Assembly: GCF_041261445.1 (NCBI RefSeq)
Contig: NZ_JBGCCU010000025.1
Span: 122,562 to 186,561, forward strand
Direction of reading: 5' to 3'
DNA from: Catenulispora sp. EB89
Lineage (GTDB): Bacteria; Actinomycetota; Actinomycetes; Streptomycetales; Catenulisporaceae
Length of the DNA stretch: 64,000 nucleotides
Shown here piece after piece: positions 54,765 through 63,766 of the stretch. The position numbers and the translations under genes were made by a program. The notes under the pieces were generated by a model, which searched no databases, had not been told where the DNA came from, and saw nothing but the letters and a program-made list of their open reading frames with translations. The stretch's first letter is position 1; every line of letters begins with the position of its first letter.

Positions 54765-55772
54765 CTACGGGGCGGTAACGTTGGTGGTGCTACCGCAGTC
54801 GGAGGCGACGGTGAAGCCGTACTTCTGGATCGTCGCGGCGTCGGAGCAGACCAGGGAGTTGGCGCCGACGAAGGTGGTGCTCCAGGGCGCGGTGGCCGTG
54901 TCCGTCGTCGGGATGACGTTGTAGACCTCGCGGGTCACCGGGAAGGTGGAGTTGATCTGCTGCGCGGCGACCCCGCCGATGGCGCCGAGGACGGCCTGGC
55001 CGCGCACGTCCTGGATGGTCTGCGACTCCTCGGCGTCGTAGGACGCGATGGAGAACGGGATGATCGAGGTGTCGGTCAGCACGCGGCCGTCCTGCTCCTC
55101 GATCGGCTGGCCGTGGGACTGGTCGGTGATGCAGGGGTACTTGCCGGCCACCACGTCCGCGTCCGTGATGCCCATCTTGCCCTCCCAGAACGAGCGGGTG
55201 CCCGATCCGGCCTGCGGCAGCTGCGCGGTGATCGCGAAGTTCGGGGCGCTGCCCACGACCGCCGGGTTGCAGGTGTAGATGGACTGCAGCGTGGCCAGGT
55301 CCAGGTTGCGCGGGATCGTGACGTCGTTGCCGGTGATGGCGTAGGTCACGCCGTCCAGCGCGAACGGCACGTAGGTCAGCTGCGCCCCGCCGGTGGCGGC
55401 CAGGTTCAGGCTGGAGGAGCGGGAGAACTGCAGGCAGCCGTTGTTCACGGCCAGCGACTGCAGCAGCGCGGTGCGGCCGGCGCCGGAGCCGTTCGGACGG
55501 CTGATCGCCTGGCAGGCCGTGGCGGCCTGGGTCGCGATCGTCGTGGAGCCGGTGGCGTCGTAGGAGCCGATGACCTTGGTGCCGCCGATGGTGATGTCGT
55601 TCGACAGCGCGTTCATCACCGGGGTGGTGGTGTCCGAGCCGACGCCGGCCAGCTGCCGGTACTGCGGCGTGCCGCTCGGGTCGGCCTGGGCCGAGCTCGC
55701 CGCGCCCAGCACGAACAACGCCACGGCGCTGACGACGCTGAGGCCGGCGAGCTTCTTCGCCTTCTGGTTCAC
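54765..55772 (-). CDS. PstS-like periplasmic binding fold protein
   Basis: A 335-residue secreted protein with a signal peptide (1-30). VGSDTTTPVMNALSNDI, SYDATGSTTI, YVPFALDGVTYAI and AGSGTRSFWEGKMGI are typical of the phosphate-binding-protein-like PBP fold. The ligand loop differs from that of PstS at 58600 (no TGSGSSxG), so the ligand may not be phosphate. No lipobox or membrane anchor is seen. Several Cys pairs suggest disulphides. Its start overlaps the stop of the 944-residue protein gene (ATGA). Confidence 0.75.
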   Translation of the reverse strand: MNQKAKKLAGLSVVSAVALFVLGAASSAQADPSGTPQYRQLAGVGSDTTTPVMNALSNDITIGGTKVIGSYDATGSTTIATQAATACQAISRPNGSGAGRTALLQSLAVNNGCLQFSRSSSLNLAATGGAQLTYVPFALDGVTYAITGNDVTIPRNLDLATLQSIYTCNPAVVGSAPNFAITAQLPQAGSGTRSFWEGKMGITDADVVAGKYPCITDQSHGQPIEEQDGRVLTDTSIIPFSIASYDAEESQTIQDVRGQAVLGAIGGVAAQQINSTFPVTREVYNVIPTTDTATAPWSTTFVGANSLVCSDAATIQKYGFTVASDCGSTTNVTAP

Positions 55773-58603
55773 TGTCCTGTTCCCTTCGAGGGGGACGGTT
55801 CCTGGGACGGGTTCGTCTCAGGACTCTCAGGTGCCGGCTCGTCCGAGTCGTCCGAGTCATCCAGGCCGTCCGGGTCATCCGGGTCGGCCGGGGCGTCAGG
55901 ATCGTCGGGATCATCCGGGTCGTCCGGGTCATCGCCGTCCGCCGCATCCGCCGCATCGTCCGCCGCACCCGCCGCGGCTTCCGTCCGGCGCGCGACGCGC
56001 AGCAGTCCGGGACCGGCCAGGACGCTCACCCCCGCCGCCAGCAGGCAGCTCAGCACCAGGAAGCGGATCGTGCCGATCGCCAGGGCCGGGGTGGGCCCGG
56101 GCGAGACCGCCACGTCGGCCGCCGGCATCGTGCCCTGCACGACGACCGGAGGACCGGGACCCGTCGGTTTCGGGAGCGGCGGGTGCTGCACCGGCACGCT
56201 CCGGGGCGGCGGCGTCGAGGGCGGGTGCGGGGCCGAGGCCGGCGCGCGGCGGCTGGACGGTGGGGTGGACGGCGGCGTCCCGATCGGGGCGGCGTCCGGC
56301 ACGCCGGCGGCCGTCCGGAGGTACTTGGCGGCGGCGGCCGTCTGCGCCGCCAGGGCGGCCGGCAGCGGCGCGTAGCCGGGCGGCAGGTCGCCCGGGTCCA
56401 GCCCCTGGACCTGTCCGGCGCCGGCGATGTAGTCCAGCAGGTCGGCGTAGTGCCCGCCGTCGGTCTTGGTCAGCTTGCTGGGCACCGTGGCCGCGTAGGT
56501 GAGCGTGGTCAACGGATACGCGCCGAGGTCGATCGCGCTGGGATTCGCGACCAGCATCGTCGGCGCGGCCGGGCTGGGCTGCGCCGCGGCCGCTCCCTTC
56601 AGCAGCGCGTCGGTGGTCGGCGCGACGCAGTGCGCGTCGAGGTCCGCCTGCGGGTGCTGCTGCCCGGGAGCGAGCAACGGATCCGGCACCCCGGCCTTGT
56701 CATCGCAGAGTTCCGCGGTCGGCAGGCCGTACCGCGCGGCGGTCGGGGCGTCGGCCAGCACCAGGATGGCGACCTGGCCGTCGGACTGCGGCGGGGTCGG
56801 GCCCCAGGAGCCGATGTCCGCGCTGTTCGGGCTCCAGGTGACGCGCAGGCCCAGGCTGCCCTTGGTGGCGTTGAGGACCCCGTCGTGCATGGTGACCGGG
56901 TACGGGTGCAGGGCCAGGCCGCAGAGCGAGGCCTGCTGGTTGTGCGTGCCGGCGTGCGAAGGGTCCTGATACACCGTGGGCCGGCAGTAGGGGTCGGTGG
57001 TCGGGAAGTCCTCGATCGGGAACTGCGTCCTGAGGTAGTTCGGGTTGAGGGTCATGCCCGTGTAGCCGGGCTGGCCGTACTTCCCGGCGTTGTCCGGGAC
57101 GCCGTTGAGGAATTCCGAAGCCGCCGGGTCGTTCTTGAGCCAGGTCCACAGTTCGGTGTAGGCGTCGGCGTTGCCGAACGGCACCACCACCGACGGGATC
57201 CCGCCGGAGAAACTCAGGCCCTTGAACTGCGGGTTCAACGCCAGGAACTCCGGATCCACGGTCAGATCGCGCGGATTCTGCTTGGCCAGGTCCGATGCCG
57301 CGCCCTGCGGGGTGCCGACGGAGGAGTCGACGCCCCACCGGTAGGACTGCGTGACCAGCTTCGCCACCAGCCTGGCGTTCAGGTTCAGCCGGGTGATCTG
57401 CACGCCGTTCTGCGCCGCCGGCGGATTGGGCGGCTGCCCCGGTGGCGGGACGACGGCCTGGCTCTGGATGTAGAACGAGATGGTCAGCCCGGAGATCGCG
57501 GCCGGTGCGTAGAGCATCTTCGGTAACGGCGCGCCCGCGGTCGGGACGGCCGGTTTGGACACGAACTGGAAGCCGGGGAGCGGGGAGGCGAGCTGCTGGC
57601 GCGCGGCGTCCCCGCCGATCTGCGAGAAGCTGAACGGGGCCTTGGGGTTCTTGGCGCACAGCCCCGGCTCCCAGCTCTTGATCGCCTCGGCCAGCATCTC
57701 GTCGCCGCCGATCTGCACCTCGTTCGCGCCGATGGTGCAGGCGGAGGCGGCGGGCTGGAAGGTCAGCTGGAAGACGATCCGGTTGGCCCAGTTCGTGGGG
57801 GAAAGCGGCGAGGTCTGCAGCACGATGTTGGTGCCGTCGACGGTGGTCTTGCCGTCGGCCTCCAGGGTGCCGCGGGGCACGATGACCAGCCAGCACGGCT
57901 CGATCCTGGTGCCGCCCGGCGCCGTCGGGTCGGCGACCGGCTGCCCGCAGCCCAGCGCCGGGGACTCGCGCACCGTGTCCAGCTGGAAGTAGACGTGGCC
58001 GGTGCCGTTGGCGTAGGTCCGCGCGTATGGGACCTCGTTGGTGTTCGAGCTGTCGAAGGACGTGGCTATGTGCGCCGGGTCCTTGGTCGGCGCGGGCGCC
58101 TGGTAAGCAGACGTCGGCGCGGTCGTCGGGGCCGGGAGGAAATCCTCGTACTCCTGGTTCGGGTCGCTGGCGACCGCCGGGGGCAGCAGCGGATCGGGCA
58201 GCTGGGGGTTGTTCAGCCGCCGCGTGGTCGGCCCGCCGAGCGTCGTGCCGCCGAACTCGCACTGCGAGGCGTCCGGGCCGGTGGGGTCGTCGCCCCAGCA
58301 CTGCATGATCTGCAGGTAGTCGGCGCCGAAGTTCGTGTTGTTGTTCGGCGGCAGGGTGGTCGGCGCGCCGGCCCAGCTGACGCCGACGGACTCGTTGATC
58401 AGGTTCTGTGTCTTGTCGACCGTCACCGCCATGCCGCTGAACGCGCCGGTGCCGGTCCTGGTCACCGACGAGCTCGCGTCCTGCGCCGCGGTGTGCAGCG
58501 GCCCGGCGGCGGCGTGTTGCGCGGGACCCGTGAGCAGTCCGGACACCGCCACGCAGACGGCGAAGGCTCCGGAGAGCTTGCGGGAGAGAATCAGGGCCCT
58601 CAT
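55769..58603 (-). CDS. Large membrane-anchored surface protein with acidic tail
   Basis: A 944-residue protein that I cannot assign to a named family. The signal peptide spans 1-34. A long outside region (35-740) contains VGVSWAGAP, YLQIMQCWGDD, SGGIPSVVVPFGNADAYTELW and several Cys. A region at 500-700 with LRVTWSPNSADIGSWGP and AYPLTTLTYAATVPSKL recalls PBP-like folds. A Pro-rich stretch (770-825) is followed by one helix (about 843-866). The cytoplasmic end is highly acidic with DDPDD repeats. Its start overlaps the pstS stop and its own stop overlaps the PBP-like gene start. Probably a surface component that works with the transporter. Confidence 0.7.
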   Translation of the reverse strand: MRALILSRKLSGAFAVCVAVSGLLTGPAQHAAAGPLHTAAQDASSSVTRTGTGAFSGMAVTVDKTQNLINESVGVSWAGAPTTLPPNNNTNFGADYLQIMQCWGDDPTGPDASQCEFGGTTLGGPTTRRLNNPQLPDPLLPPAVASDPNQEYEDFLPAPTTAPTSAYQAPAPTKDPAHIATSFDSSNTNEVPYARTYANGTGHVYFQLDTVRESPALGCGQPVADPTAPGGTRIEPCWLVIVPRGTLEADGKTTVDGTNIVLQTSPLSPTNWANRIVFQLTFQPAASACTIGANEVQIGGDEMLAEAIKSWEPGLCAKNPKAPFSFSQIGGDAARQQLASPLPGFQFVSKPAVPTAGAPLPKMLYAPAAISGLTISFYIQSQAVVPPPGQPPNPPAAQNGVQITRLNLNARLVAKLVTQSYRWGVDSSVGTPQGAASDLAKQNPRDLTVDPEFLALNPQFKGLSFSGGIPSVVVPFGNADAYTELWTWLKNDPAASEFLNGVPDNAGKYGQPGYTGMTLNPNYLRTQFPIEDFPTTDPYCRPTVYQDPSHAGTHNQQASLCGLALHPYPVTMHDGVLNATKGSLGLRVTWSPNSADIGSWGPTPPQSDGQVAILVLADAPTAARYGLPTAELCDDKAGVPDPLLAPGQQHPQADLDAHCVAPTTDALLKGAAAAQPSPAAPTMLVANPSAIDLGAYPLTTLTYAATVPSKLTKTDGGHYADLLDYIAGAGQVQGLDPGDLPPGYAPLPAALAAQTAAAAKYLRTAAGVPDAAPIGTPPSTPPSSRRAPASAPHPPSTPPPRSVPVQHPPLPKPTGPGPPVVVQGTMPAADVAVSPGPTPALAIGTIRFLVLSCLLAAGVSVLAGPGLLRVARRTEAAAGAADDAADAADGDDPDDPDDPDDPDAPADPDDPDGLDDSDDSDEPAPESPETNPSQEPSPSKGTGQ

Positions 58604-60312
58604 GAGCGGCGCCCCTTCCGCAGCCGGGACACCAGGGGCGGACCGAACACCGTGACCAGCAGCAGGGCCGCCGCCACGGCCGCGAGGTAGGCCCCGAGCG
58701 AGTCGCCCAGCGAGTTGCCGACAGACACCGGCTCGGCGGCCGCGTCGGCGCCGTCGAGCGAGACCGGGGCCGAGCTCGGCGTGGTCGGCACCGTGACGAC
58801 CTCGCTCGTCGAGCTGGGATGCGCCGACGGTCCGCCCTTGCCGGTCGCGCTCGCGGTCACCGGGCCGGTCGCTCCGCCGGTCCCGTTCCCGCCGTTTCCG
58901 TTGTCACCGCCCGAACCGCCGGACGAGCCGCCCGAGGAACCGCCGCCGGAGCCGCCGGACGAGCCGCCCGCGGCGCCGACCGGGATGGCGGTCACCCCGT
59001 CGTCCCCGCACTGGACGCTGCCGGCCTTGTCGCAGGGCGCCGGGTTCGGGGCGGTCGCCACCAGGGTGTTGACCCCGCTGGTGGAGAAGGTGGGGTTGTT
59101 GCAGGAGGAGATCACGATGTTCTGCACGACCGCCCCGGGGATCTTCTTGATCTGGTTGAAGCCGGCCTGCACCAGGTTGATCGGCAGCGGCGAGTACCCG
59201 AGCGGGGCCATCGTGCTCTGGCCCTGGCACAGCAGGTAGTAGCCGAAGGCGCTCAGCGTCTGCCCCTTGGCCGCGTTGAACGGCGGGGCGGTGGACAGCG
59301 GGATGACCATGTAGCTGTAGCTGGACAGCGGGTACGTCCGGGGGTCGGAGTACCCGTACACGTTCGACAGGTTCTCGGTGAGGTACTTCGTGGGATCCGA
59401 GGCGTCCTGGTCGATCTGGGCCTGGGTCAGGGAGACCGCGACGTTCGACGCGTTGGGCAGCGTGTAGTAGCCGGCCGCGTTGAGCATCTTCGCGACCGGG
59501 AACCCGGACTGGATCGCGTAGGAGTACTCGGTGTACGTGATGGCGCCCTCCGAGGTGGGCTGCGCGACGTAGCCGGCCACCCCGGAGTCCAGCGACTGCG
59601 AGATGAAGGCCGATCCGGCCGGCGCCGGCGGGAAGAACGACGTCGCTCCGCAGTGCGGGGCGACCACCCGGCCGGCCGCGGAGCAGAACGCGTCCCACAG
59701 CCCCGGGTACTCGGCGGCCATCCAGCCGGTCAGCTGCGCGGTGGTGCCGGAGCCGTCGGTGCGCACCACCGGGATGATCTGCCGGGCCGGCAGCGTCAGC
59801 CCCGGGTTGGTCCTGGCGATCGCCGGGTCGTTCCAGCTGGTGATGGTGCCGGTGAAGATCTTCGCGATGGTCTCGTCGTCCAGGCGCAGGTCCGTCACCC
59901 GGTGGCCGCCGATGTCCAGGTGGTACATGAACGCCGTGCCGCCGGCCACCACGGGCATGTAGGCGAACGGCTTGGTCGGCAGGACGTCCAGGGTGCCGTT
60001 GTCGACCGAGCCGTAGGGGATGTCGGAGATGGCGAAGTCGACGGTGGCCGGGTCCGCCTTGAACTGGTTGCGGCCGTCGGAGGAGCCGGAGCCGGTGTAG
60101 CTGACCTGCATGCCGTACTGCGCGACGTCGCTGGTCCACTGGTTGACGGCGTTCTCGGCCCAGGTGGATCCGGCGCCGGCGATCGGCGCGTACTGCGTCG
60201 CCACCGCGGCCGGCGGGCCGGCCAGCTGTGCCCCGAACAGGCCGAGGGCGGCGCCGAGCAGCAGGAGTCTGCCGCGCGGCGATCGACGGCGCCGCGGGTG
60301 CTGGCGGTTCAT
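58600..60312 (-). CDS. pstS: Phosphate-binding protein PstS with C-terminal anchor
   Basis: A 570-residue secreted substrate-binding protein. The signal peptide ends near residue 38. The PstS domain (about 40-400) has the phosphate-loop motifs GAGSTWAENAVNQW, YTGSGSSDGRNQF, DFAISDIPYG and VRTDGSGTTAQLTGWM. A Gly/Ser linker (GGSSGGSGGGSSGGSSGGS) and Ser/Thr/Pro region follow, and a transmembrane helix (about 540-562) before SRLRKGRRS anchors the protein. This replaces the usual lipoprotein N-terminus. It overlaps pstA upstream and the 944-residue protein downstream. Confidence 0.92.
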   Translation of the reverse strand: MNRQHPRRRRSPRGRLLLLGAALGLFGAQLAGPPAAVATQYAPIAGAGSTWAENAVNQWTSDVAQYGMQVSYTGSGSSDGRNQFKADPATVDFAISDIPYGSVDNGTLDVLPTKPFAYMPVVAGGTAFMYHLDIGGHRVTDLRLDDETIAKIFTGTITSWNDPAIARTNPGLTLPARQIIPVVRTDGSGTTAQLTGWMAAEYPGLWDAFCSAAGRVVAPHCGATSFFPPAPAGSAFISQSLDSGVAGYVAQPTSEGAITYTEYSYAIQSGFPVAKMLNAAGYYTLPNASNVAVSLTQAQIDQDASDPTKYLTENLSNVYGYSDPRTYPLSSYSYMVIPLSTAPPFNAAKGQTLSAFGYYLLCQGQSTMAPLGYSPLPINLVQAGFNQIKKIPGAVVQNIVISSCNNPTFSTSGVNTLVATAPNPAPCDKAGSVQCGDDGVTAIPVGAAGGSSGGSGGGSSGGSSGGSGGDNGNGGNGTGGATGPVTASATGKGGPSAHPSSTSEVVTVPTTPSSAPVSLDGADAAAEPVSVGNSLGDSLGAYLAAVAAALLLVTVFGPPLVSRLRKGRRS

Positions 60313-61745
60313 GAAGGGCGCTCCGAGGGGTCGGTCGGTGTGGCGTTGTGAGGCACGGCGTTGTTCGGCACAGCGTCGTTCGGTATGGGGCCGGTGGGCA
60401 CGGCGTCGTTCGGCGCGAAGCCGATCGCCGCGAGTCCGGACGCCTCGAAGTCGCTCGCCCCGAGGCCGCCCCGGCGCTCCAGGAACCGCGCCTGGACCCG
60501 CCTGGACGCGACGGTCCGGCGCCTGCGCTGCCGCCTGTTCAGCTGTCCCGCGCCCTTGCCGCCGACCGCCCGCGCGGCCACGAACAGCACCAGGACGAGC
60601 AGCATCAGCAGTGCCGCCGCCCCGTACCCGCGCGTGATGTAGTTCGGCTGGCCGGAGGTGACGAGTTTGAACGTCGCCAGCGGCAGCGAGGTCTGCGGGC
60701 CCCGGCGCGGGTCGTAGTTCGTGTACTGCGTGTAGCCCGCGGTCAGCAGCACCGGCGAGGTCTCGCCGATGCCGCGGGCCGCCCCCAGGATCACCGCCGT
60801 GGCCAGTCCCGAGCGCGCCGTCGGGATGGTGACCCGCAGCGCGGTCCGCCAGCGGCTGGCCCCCAGGGCGTAGGAGGCCTCCTTCAGGTGGCCGGGTACC
60901 AGACGGAGCACGACGTCGGAGGCGCGGATGATGATCGGCAGCGTCATGATGCTCAGCGCGAGCGCCGCGGCCAGCCCGGACTTGGGGAGTCCGAACTCGA
61001 GGATGAGCAGCGCGAAGACGAACAGGCCGGCGACGATCGAGGGCAGCGCGGTGGTCGCCGCGGCGACCGTCCGGACCAGGTTCGCCAGCCGGCCGGGGGA
61101 CTCGTTCATGAACACCGCGCAGGCGATGCCGAGCGGGACCGTGATGGCCAGGGTGATCGTGATCTGCTCGACCGTGCCGACCACCGCGTGCCGGACGCCG
61201 CCGATCGAGATCGGCTGCACCGGGCCGGCCACCCGCAGGTCCTGCGTGTAGAAGTTCAGGTGGGTCAGGGACTTCAGGCCGCCCAGGATCGGGAAGCCGA
61301 CGATCAGCACCAGGACGCAGGCCACGAGGAGCGCGATCGAGTGCGTCACCACCGCCATCACGCGGTCGCGCAGGATCGGGCCGCTCTCGTCGATCCACAC
61401 CAGGATCGCGTAGCAGGCCAGGAACAGCGGATAGCACACGACGACGAAGCCGAGCGGCCCGGAGAACGGCGCGAACCAGTCGCTGATCAGGTCGGTCAGG
61501 CTCACGGCTGCGGCGGCGGCGCCGAGCAGGGCGAACAGGGCGTCGGGTTTCAGGCGGCGGACGCGGCGGCGGCGTTCGGGCGGGGCGCCGTCCCCCGTTG
61601 AATCCGGGGATTCCGGGGATTCCGGCGGTTCCGGCGGGATGGTGGTCTCGTTGGCGTCCTGCGCCTCCAAGCCCTCCAAGCCCTCCAAGCCCTCTAAGTT
61701 CTCGAAGTCCTCGAAGCCTTCGACGTCCTCGACGGTGGCGGTCAT
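60309..61745 (-). CDS. pstA: Phosphate ABC transporter permease
   Basis: A 478-residue permease; ordinary PstA is about 300. The core (about 170-420) has the EAA loop LKEASYALGASRWRTALRVTIP and the charged IGETSPVLLTAG typical of PstA. At the N-terminus is an acidic repeat FENLEGLEGLEGLEAQD, and two extra helices precede the core. The C-terminus carries basic RRQRRRR and then PNDAVPTGPIPNDAVPNNAV repeats. It lies 1 bp after pstC. The acid and Pro tails may hold cytoplasmic partners. Confidence 0.92.
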   Translation of the reverse strand: MTATVEDVEGFEDFENLEGLEGLEGLEAQDANETTIPPEPPESPESPDSTGDGAPPERRRRVRRLKPDALFALLGAAAAAVSLTDLISDWFAPFSGPLGFVVVCYPLFLACYAILVWIDESGPILRDRVMAVVTHSIALLVACVLVLIVGFPILGGLKSLTHLNFYTQDLRVAGPVQPISIGGVRHAVVGTVEQITITLAITVPLGIACAVFMNESPGRLANLVRTVAAATTALPSIVAGLFVFALLILEFGLPKSGLAAALALSIMTLPIIIRASDVVLRLVPGHLKEASYALGASRWRTALRVTIPTARSGLATAVILGAARGIGETSPVLLTAGYTQYTNYDPRRGPQTSLPLATFKLVTSGQPNYITRGYGAAALLMLLVLVLFVAARAVGGKGAGQLNRRQRRRRTVASRRVQARFLERRGGLGASDFEASGLAAIGFAPNDAVPTGPIPNDAVPNNAVPHNATPTDPSERPS

Positions 61746-61746
61746 C

Positions 61747-62799
61747 TCAGCCGCTGTCCCTTCCGGACCGGCTGCGCGCGATGATCGCCGACGCGGCCAG
61801 GTTGATGACCAGGGTGAGCAGGAACAGCACCAGGCCGGCGGCCATGAGTGCGGACAGTTCGAAGGGCGTCGCCGTGCCGTAGTGCGCGGCGATCAGCGCC
61901 GCCACCGAGCTGGCCCCGGCTTGCAGGAGGTGCGGCTGGATCCGGAACACCAGCGAGATGATCATGTACACCGCGATCGTCTCGCCGAGCGCCCGGCCCA
62001 GGCCCAGCATCGCGCCGCCGATCACGCCGCCCCGGCCGAACGGCAGCACGACCGTGCGGATCATGCCCCACTTGGTGGCGCCGAGGGCGTAGGCGCCCTC
62101 GCGCTCGCCCAGCGGGGCCTGCGAGAACGACTCGCGCATCAGGGAGCTGACGATCGGGGTGATCATCAGCCCGACCACGATGCCGGCGATGAAGGTCGAG
62201 GCGGTGTAGACGGTGAGTGGCGCCAGCGGGTCGCGGACCCGGGCGCCGGTGACGTGGAACCCCGGGATCCAGCCCAGATAGGTCGCCATCCAGTGCGCGA
62301 CCCCGACCGCCCGGTGCTCCAGGAACAGGAAGCCCCACAGGCCGTAGACCACGCTGGGCACCGCGGCCATCAGGTCGATGAGGCTGGTGAACAGCGGCTG
62401 CAGCCGGGGCGGGGCGTACTCGGAGATGTAGAGCGCCGTCCCGAAGGCCAGCGGCACCGCGATGACGATCGCGACCAGCCCGATGAGGATCGTCCCGGTG
62501 AGGATCCCGGCCACCCCGAACTTGGACGCGCCGCCGGTGCCGTTCCCCGGCGACCACGCGGCGGTGGTGAGGAAGCCGGTCCCGGCCACCCGCAGCGCCT
62601 GCGAGGCCCGGGTACCCAGGAAGCCGCCGATGACGGCGATGACGGTCAGGACCAGGATCCCGCTGCCGGCCAGGACGGTGAGGAAGACCCGGTCCCCGCC
62701 CCGCGCGCGCAGACGCACGGCGCGCGGCGGTTCCGTGCCCGTCACCGGCGGCAGGTCGACGACTACCGTCTCGGCCGCCGGGATGGATTGTTCCGTCAT
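61747..62799 (-). CDS. pstC: Phosphate ABC transporter permease
   Basis: A 350-residue permease with six core helices. LIDLMAAVPSVVYGLWGFLFL and the EAA loop EREGAYALGATKWGMIRTVVLPF are diagnostic, and LGLGRALGETIAVYMI has the conserved Arg/Glu pair of phosphate permeases. The start ATG at 62799 overlaps the stop of the small gene upstream (ATGA); the open frame runs further upstream without homology. It pairs with PstA in the membrane. Confidence 0.94.
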   Translation of the reverse strand: MTEQSIPAAETVVVDLPPVTGTEPPRAVRLRARGGDRVFLTVLAGSGILVLTVIAVIGGFLGTRASQALRVAGTGFLTTAAWSPGNGTGGASKFGVAGILTGTILIGLVAIVIAVPLAFGTALYISEYAPPRLQPLFTSLIDLMAAVPSVVYGLWGFLFLEHRAVGVAHWMATYLGWIPGFHVTGARVRDPLAPLTVYTASTFIAGIVVGLMITPIVSSLMRESFSQAPLGEREGAYALGATKWGMIRTVVLPFGRGGVIGGAMLGLGRALGETIAVYMIISLVFRIQPHLLQAGASSVAALIAAHYGTATPFELSALMAAGLVLFLLTLVINLAASAIIARSRSGRDSG

Positions 62800-63188
62800 G
62801 CCAGGCACACCCGGCCGCGTTCGTCCCGGGTGGACGCGGGCAGCTCGGCGAGCAGAACGGAGTCGAGGAAGTGGGCGAGGTTGTAAAGGTTCTCCCGCCC
62901 CCGCAGATACGTCCGCGCCGACCGCGCGACGACCACGGTGTCGATCTCCAGCCGCCAGGTCCGCCCCCCGGTGTCGGCGGCCACTCCGAGCACGGGCACC
63001 GCATCGGCGATCCGCGCCCGCAGGAAAAGAATCGCGGCGTACCCGGTCTCGAAGTCCTCGAAGCAGCCGGGCGCACGCCCCAGAACCCGATTGTTCCCGC
63101 CGACCAGGCGCCAGGCCGGAAGCGCGGCCGAACCCGGCCCGGCGATCGCGGTCTGCGACGGCCCGACGTGAAAGCGAGTATGTGCCAT
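62796..63188 (-). CDS. Small protein opening the pst locus
   Basis: A 130-residue soluble protein, ATG at 63188 with GGGAGG ten bases before. PAWRLVGGNNRVLGRAPGCFEDFETGYAAILFLRARI resembles the DUF1508/YegP unit (WRL..GNGxxI..S...), though the match is loose; the rest is not recognised. It overlaps pstC by ATGA and is therefore the first gene of the operon. There is no helix or signal sequence. A role in sensing or regulation is possible but unproved. Confidence 0.65.
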   Translation of the reverse strand: MAHTRFHVGPSQTAIAGPGSAALPAWRLVGGNNRVLGRAPGCFEDFETGYAAILFLRARIADAVPVLGVAADTGGRTWRLEIDTVVVARSARTYLRGRENLYNLAHFLDSVLLAELPASTRDERGRVCLA

Positions 63189-63660
63189 GAGCCCGATACC
63201 TCCCCCACACCCCACAAGGACCGGACGCCGGAGGAGAATCAGTAGTCCGAACGTCCGCGAACACTAGTTCCGTGCAGGCCGAAGGTCCCAGCCCACTGCG
63301 TCATAGCGGCGACCGAAGTGTTAACGCCGGACATGGCGCGGCCAAACCACAGACATTCGCAGCCCCCTGACCTTGGATGATTCACAGCGCCCCGCCGGTG
63401 ACCCACAGTGACGATCATCGGTGGCTGCTCATCCGCTTTATCGACGGCTTTGCGCTCCGGCACCGGTTCAGCGGTGCGCGGGGGGCGCGCCGATCATGCG
63501 ATCGCGCGGACCCGGAGCGCGGGTCGGGCGGGGGTTGGTGGTGCGGGGATGGCGGGTGCGGGGCGGCCTTAAGCGATCAACCGTACGGGGGTTGGTCGTC
63601 GCGAGCCGGCGCCTGAATCTGATCAACGAAGACCAGCGGCCCGAGGCTCTGGCGGTGCAG
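63189..63660. other. Non-coding stretch upstream of the pst locus
   Basis: Roughly 470 bp with no convincing gene. It should hold the pst promoter. Two adjacent 8-10 bp units (on the minus strand GTTCGCGGAC then GTTCGGAC, at 63245-63262) recall the paired repeats of a PHO box but match the GTTCACC consensus poorly. Short open frames here lack family likeness and ribosome binding sites. Confidence 0.45.
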
Positions 63661-63698
63661 AGCGGCCCCTGCCCAAGTGCTATCGGGCAGGGGCCGCT
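63661..63698 (-). terminator. Strong hairpin terminator
   Basis: AGCGGCCCCTGCCC and GGGCAGGGGCCGCT form a perfect 14-bp stem with a 10-nt loop. It lies 68 bp beyond the stop of the partial minus-strand gene at 63767, and insulates the pst promoter region from it. Confidence 0.85.
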
Positions 63699-63766
63699 TG
63701 GCCTGGGCGTTGGTAGGAGGCGCGGCTACCGACGAGTCAGTGGCGGCGCCTCCGCACCTGGATTCG

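Noticed and set aside
63245..63262. PHO box upstream of the pst locus
   Set aside because: Paired GTTCG units exist, but they differ from the GTTCACC repeats expected for PhoP sites. Mentioned only as part of the non-coding stretch.
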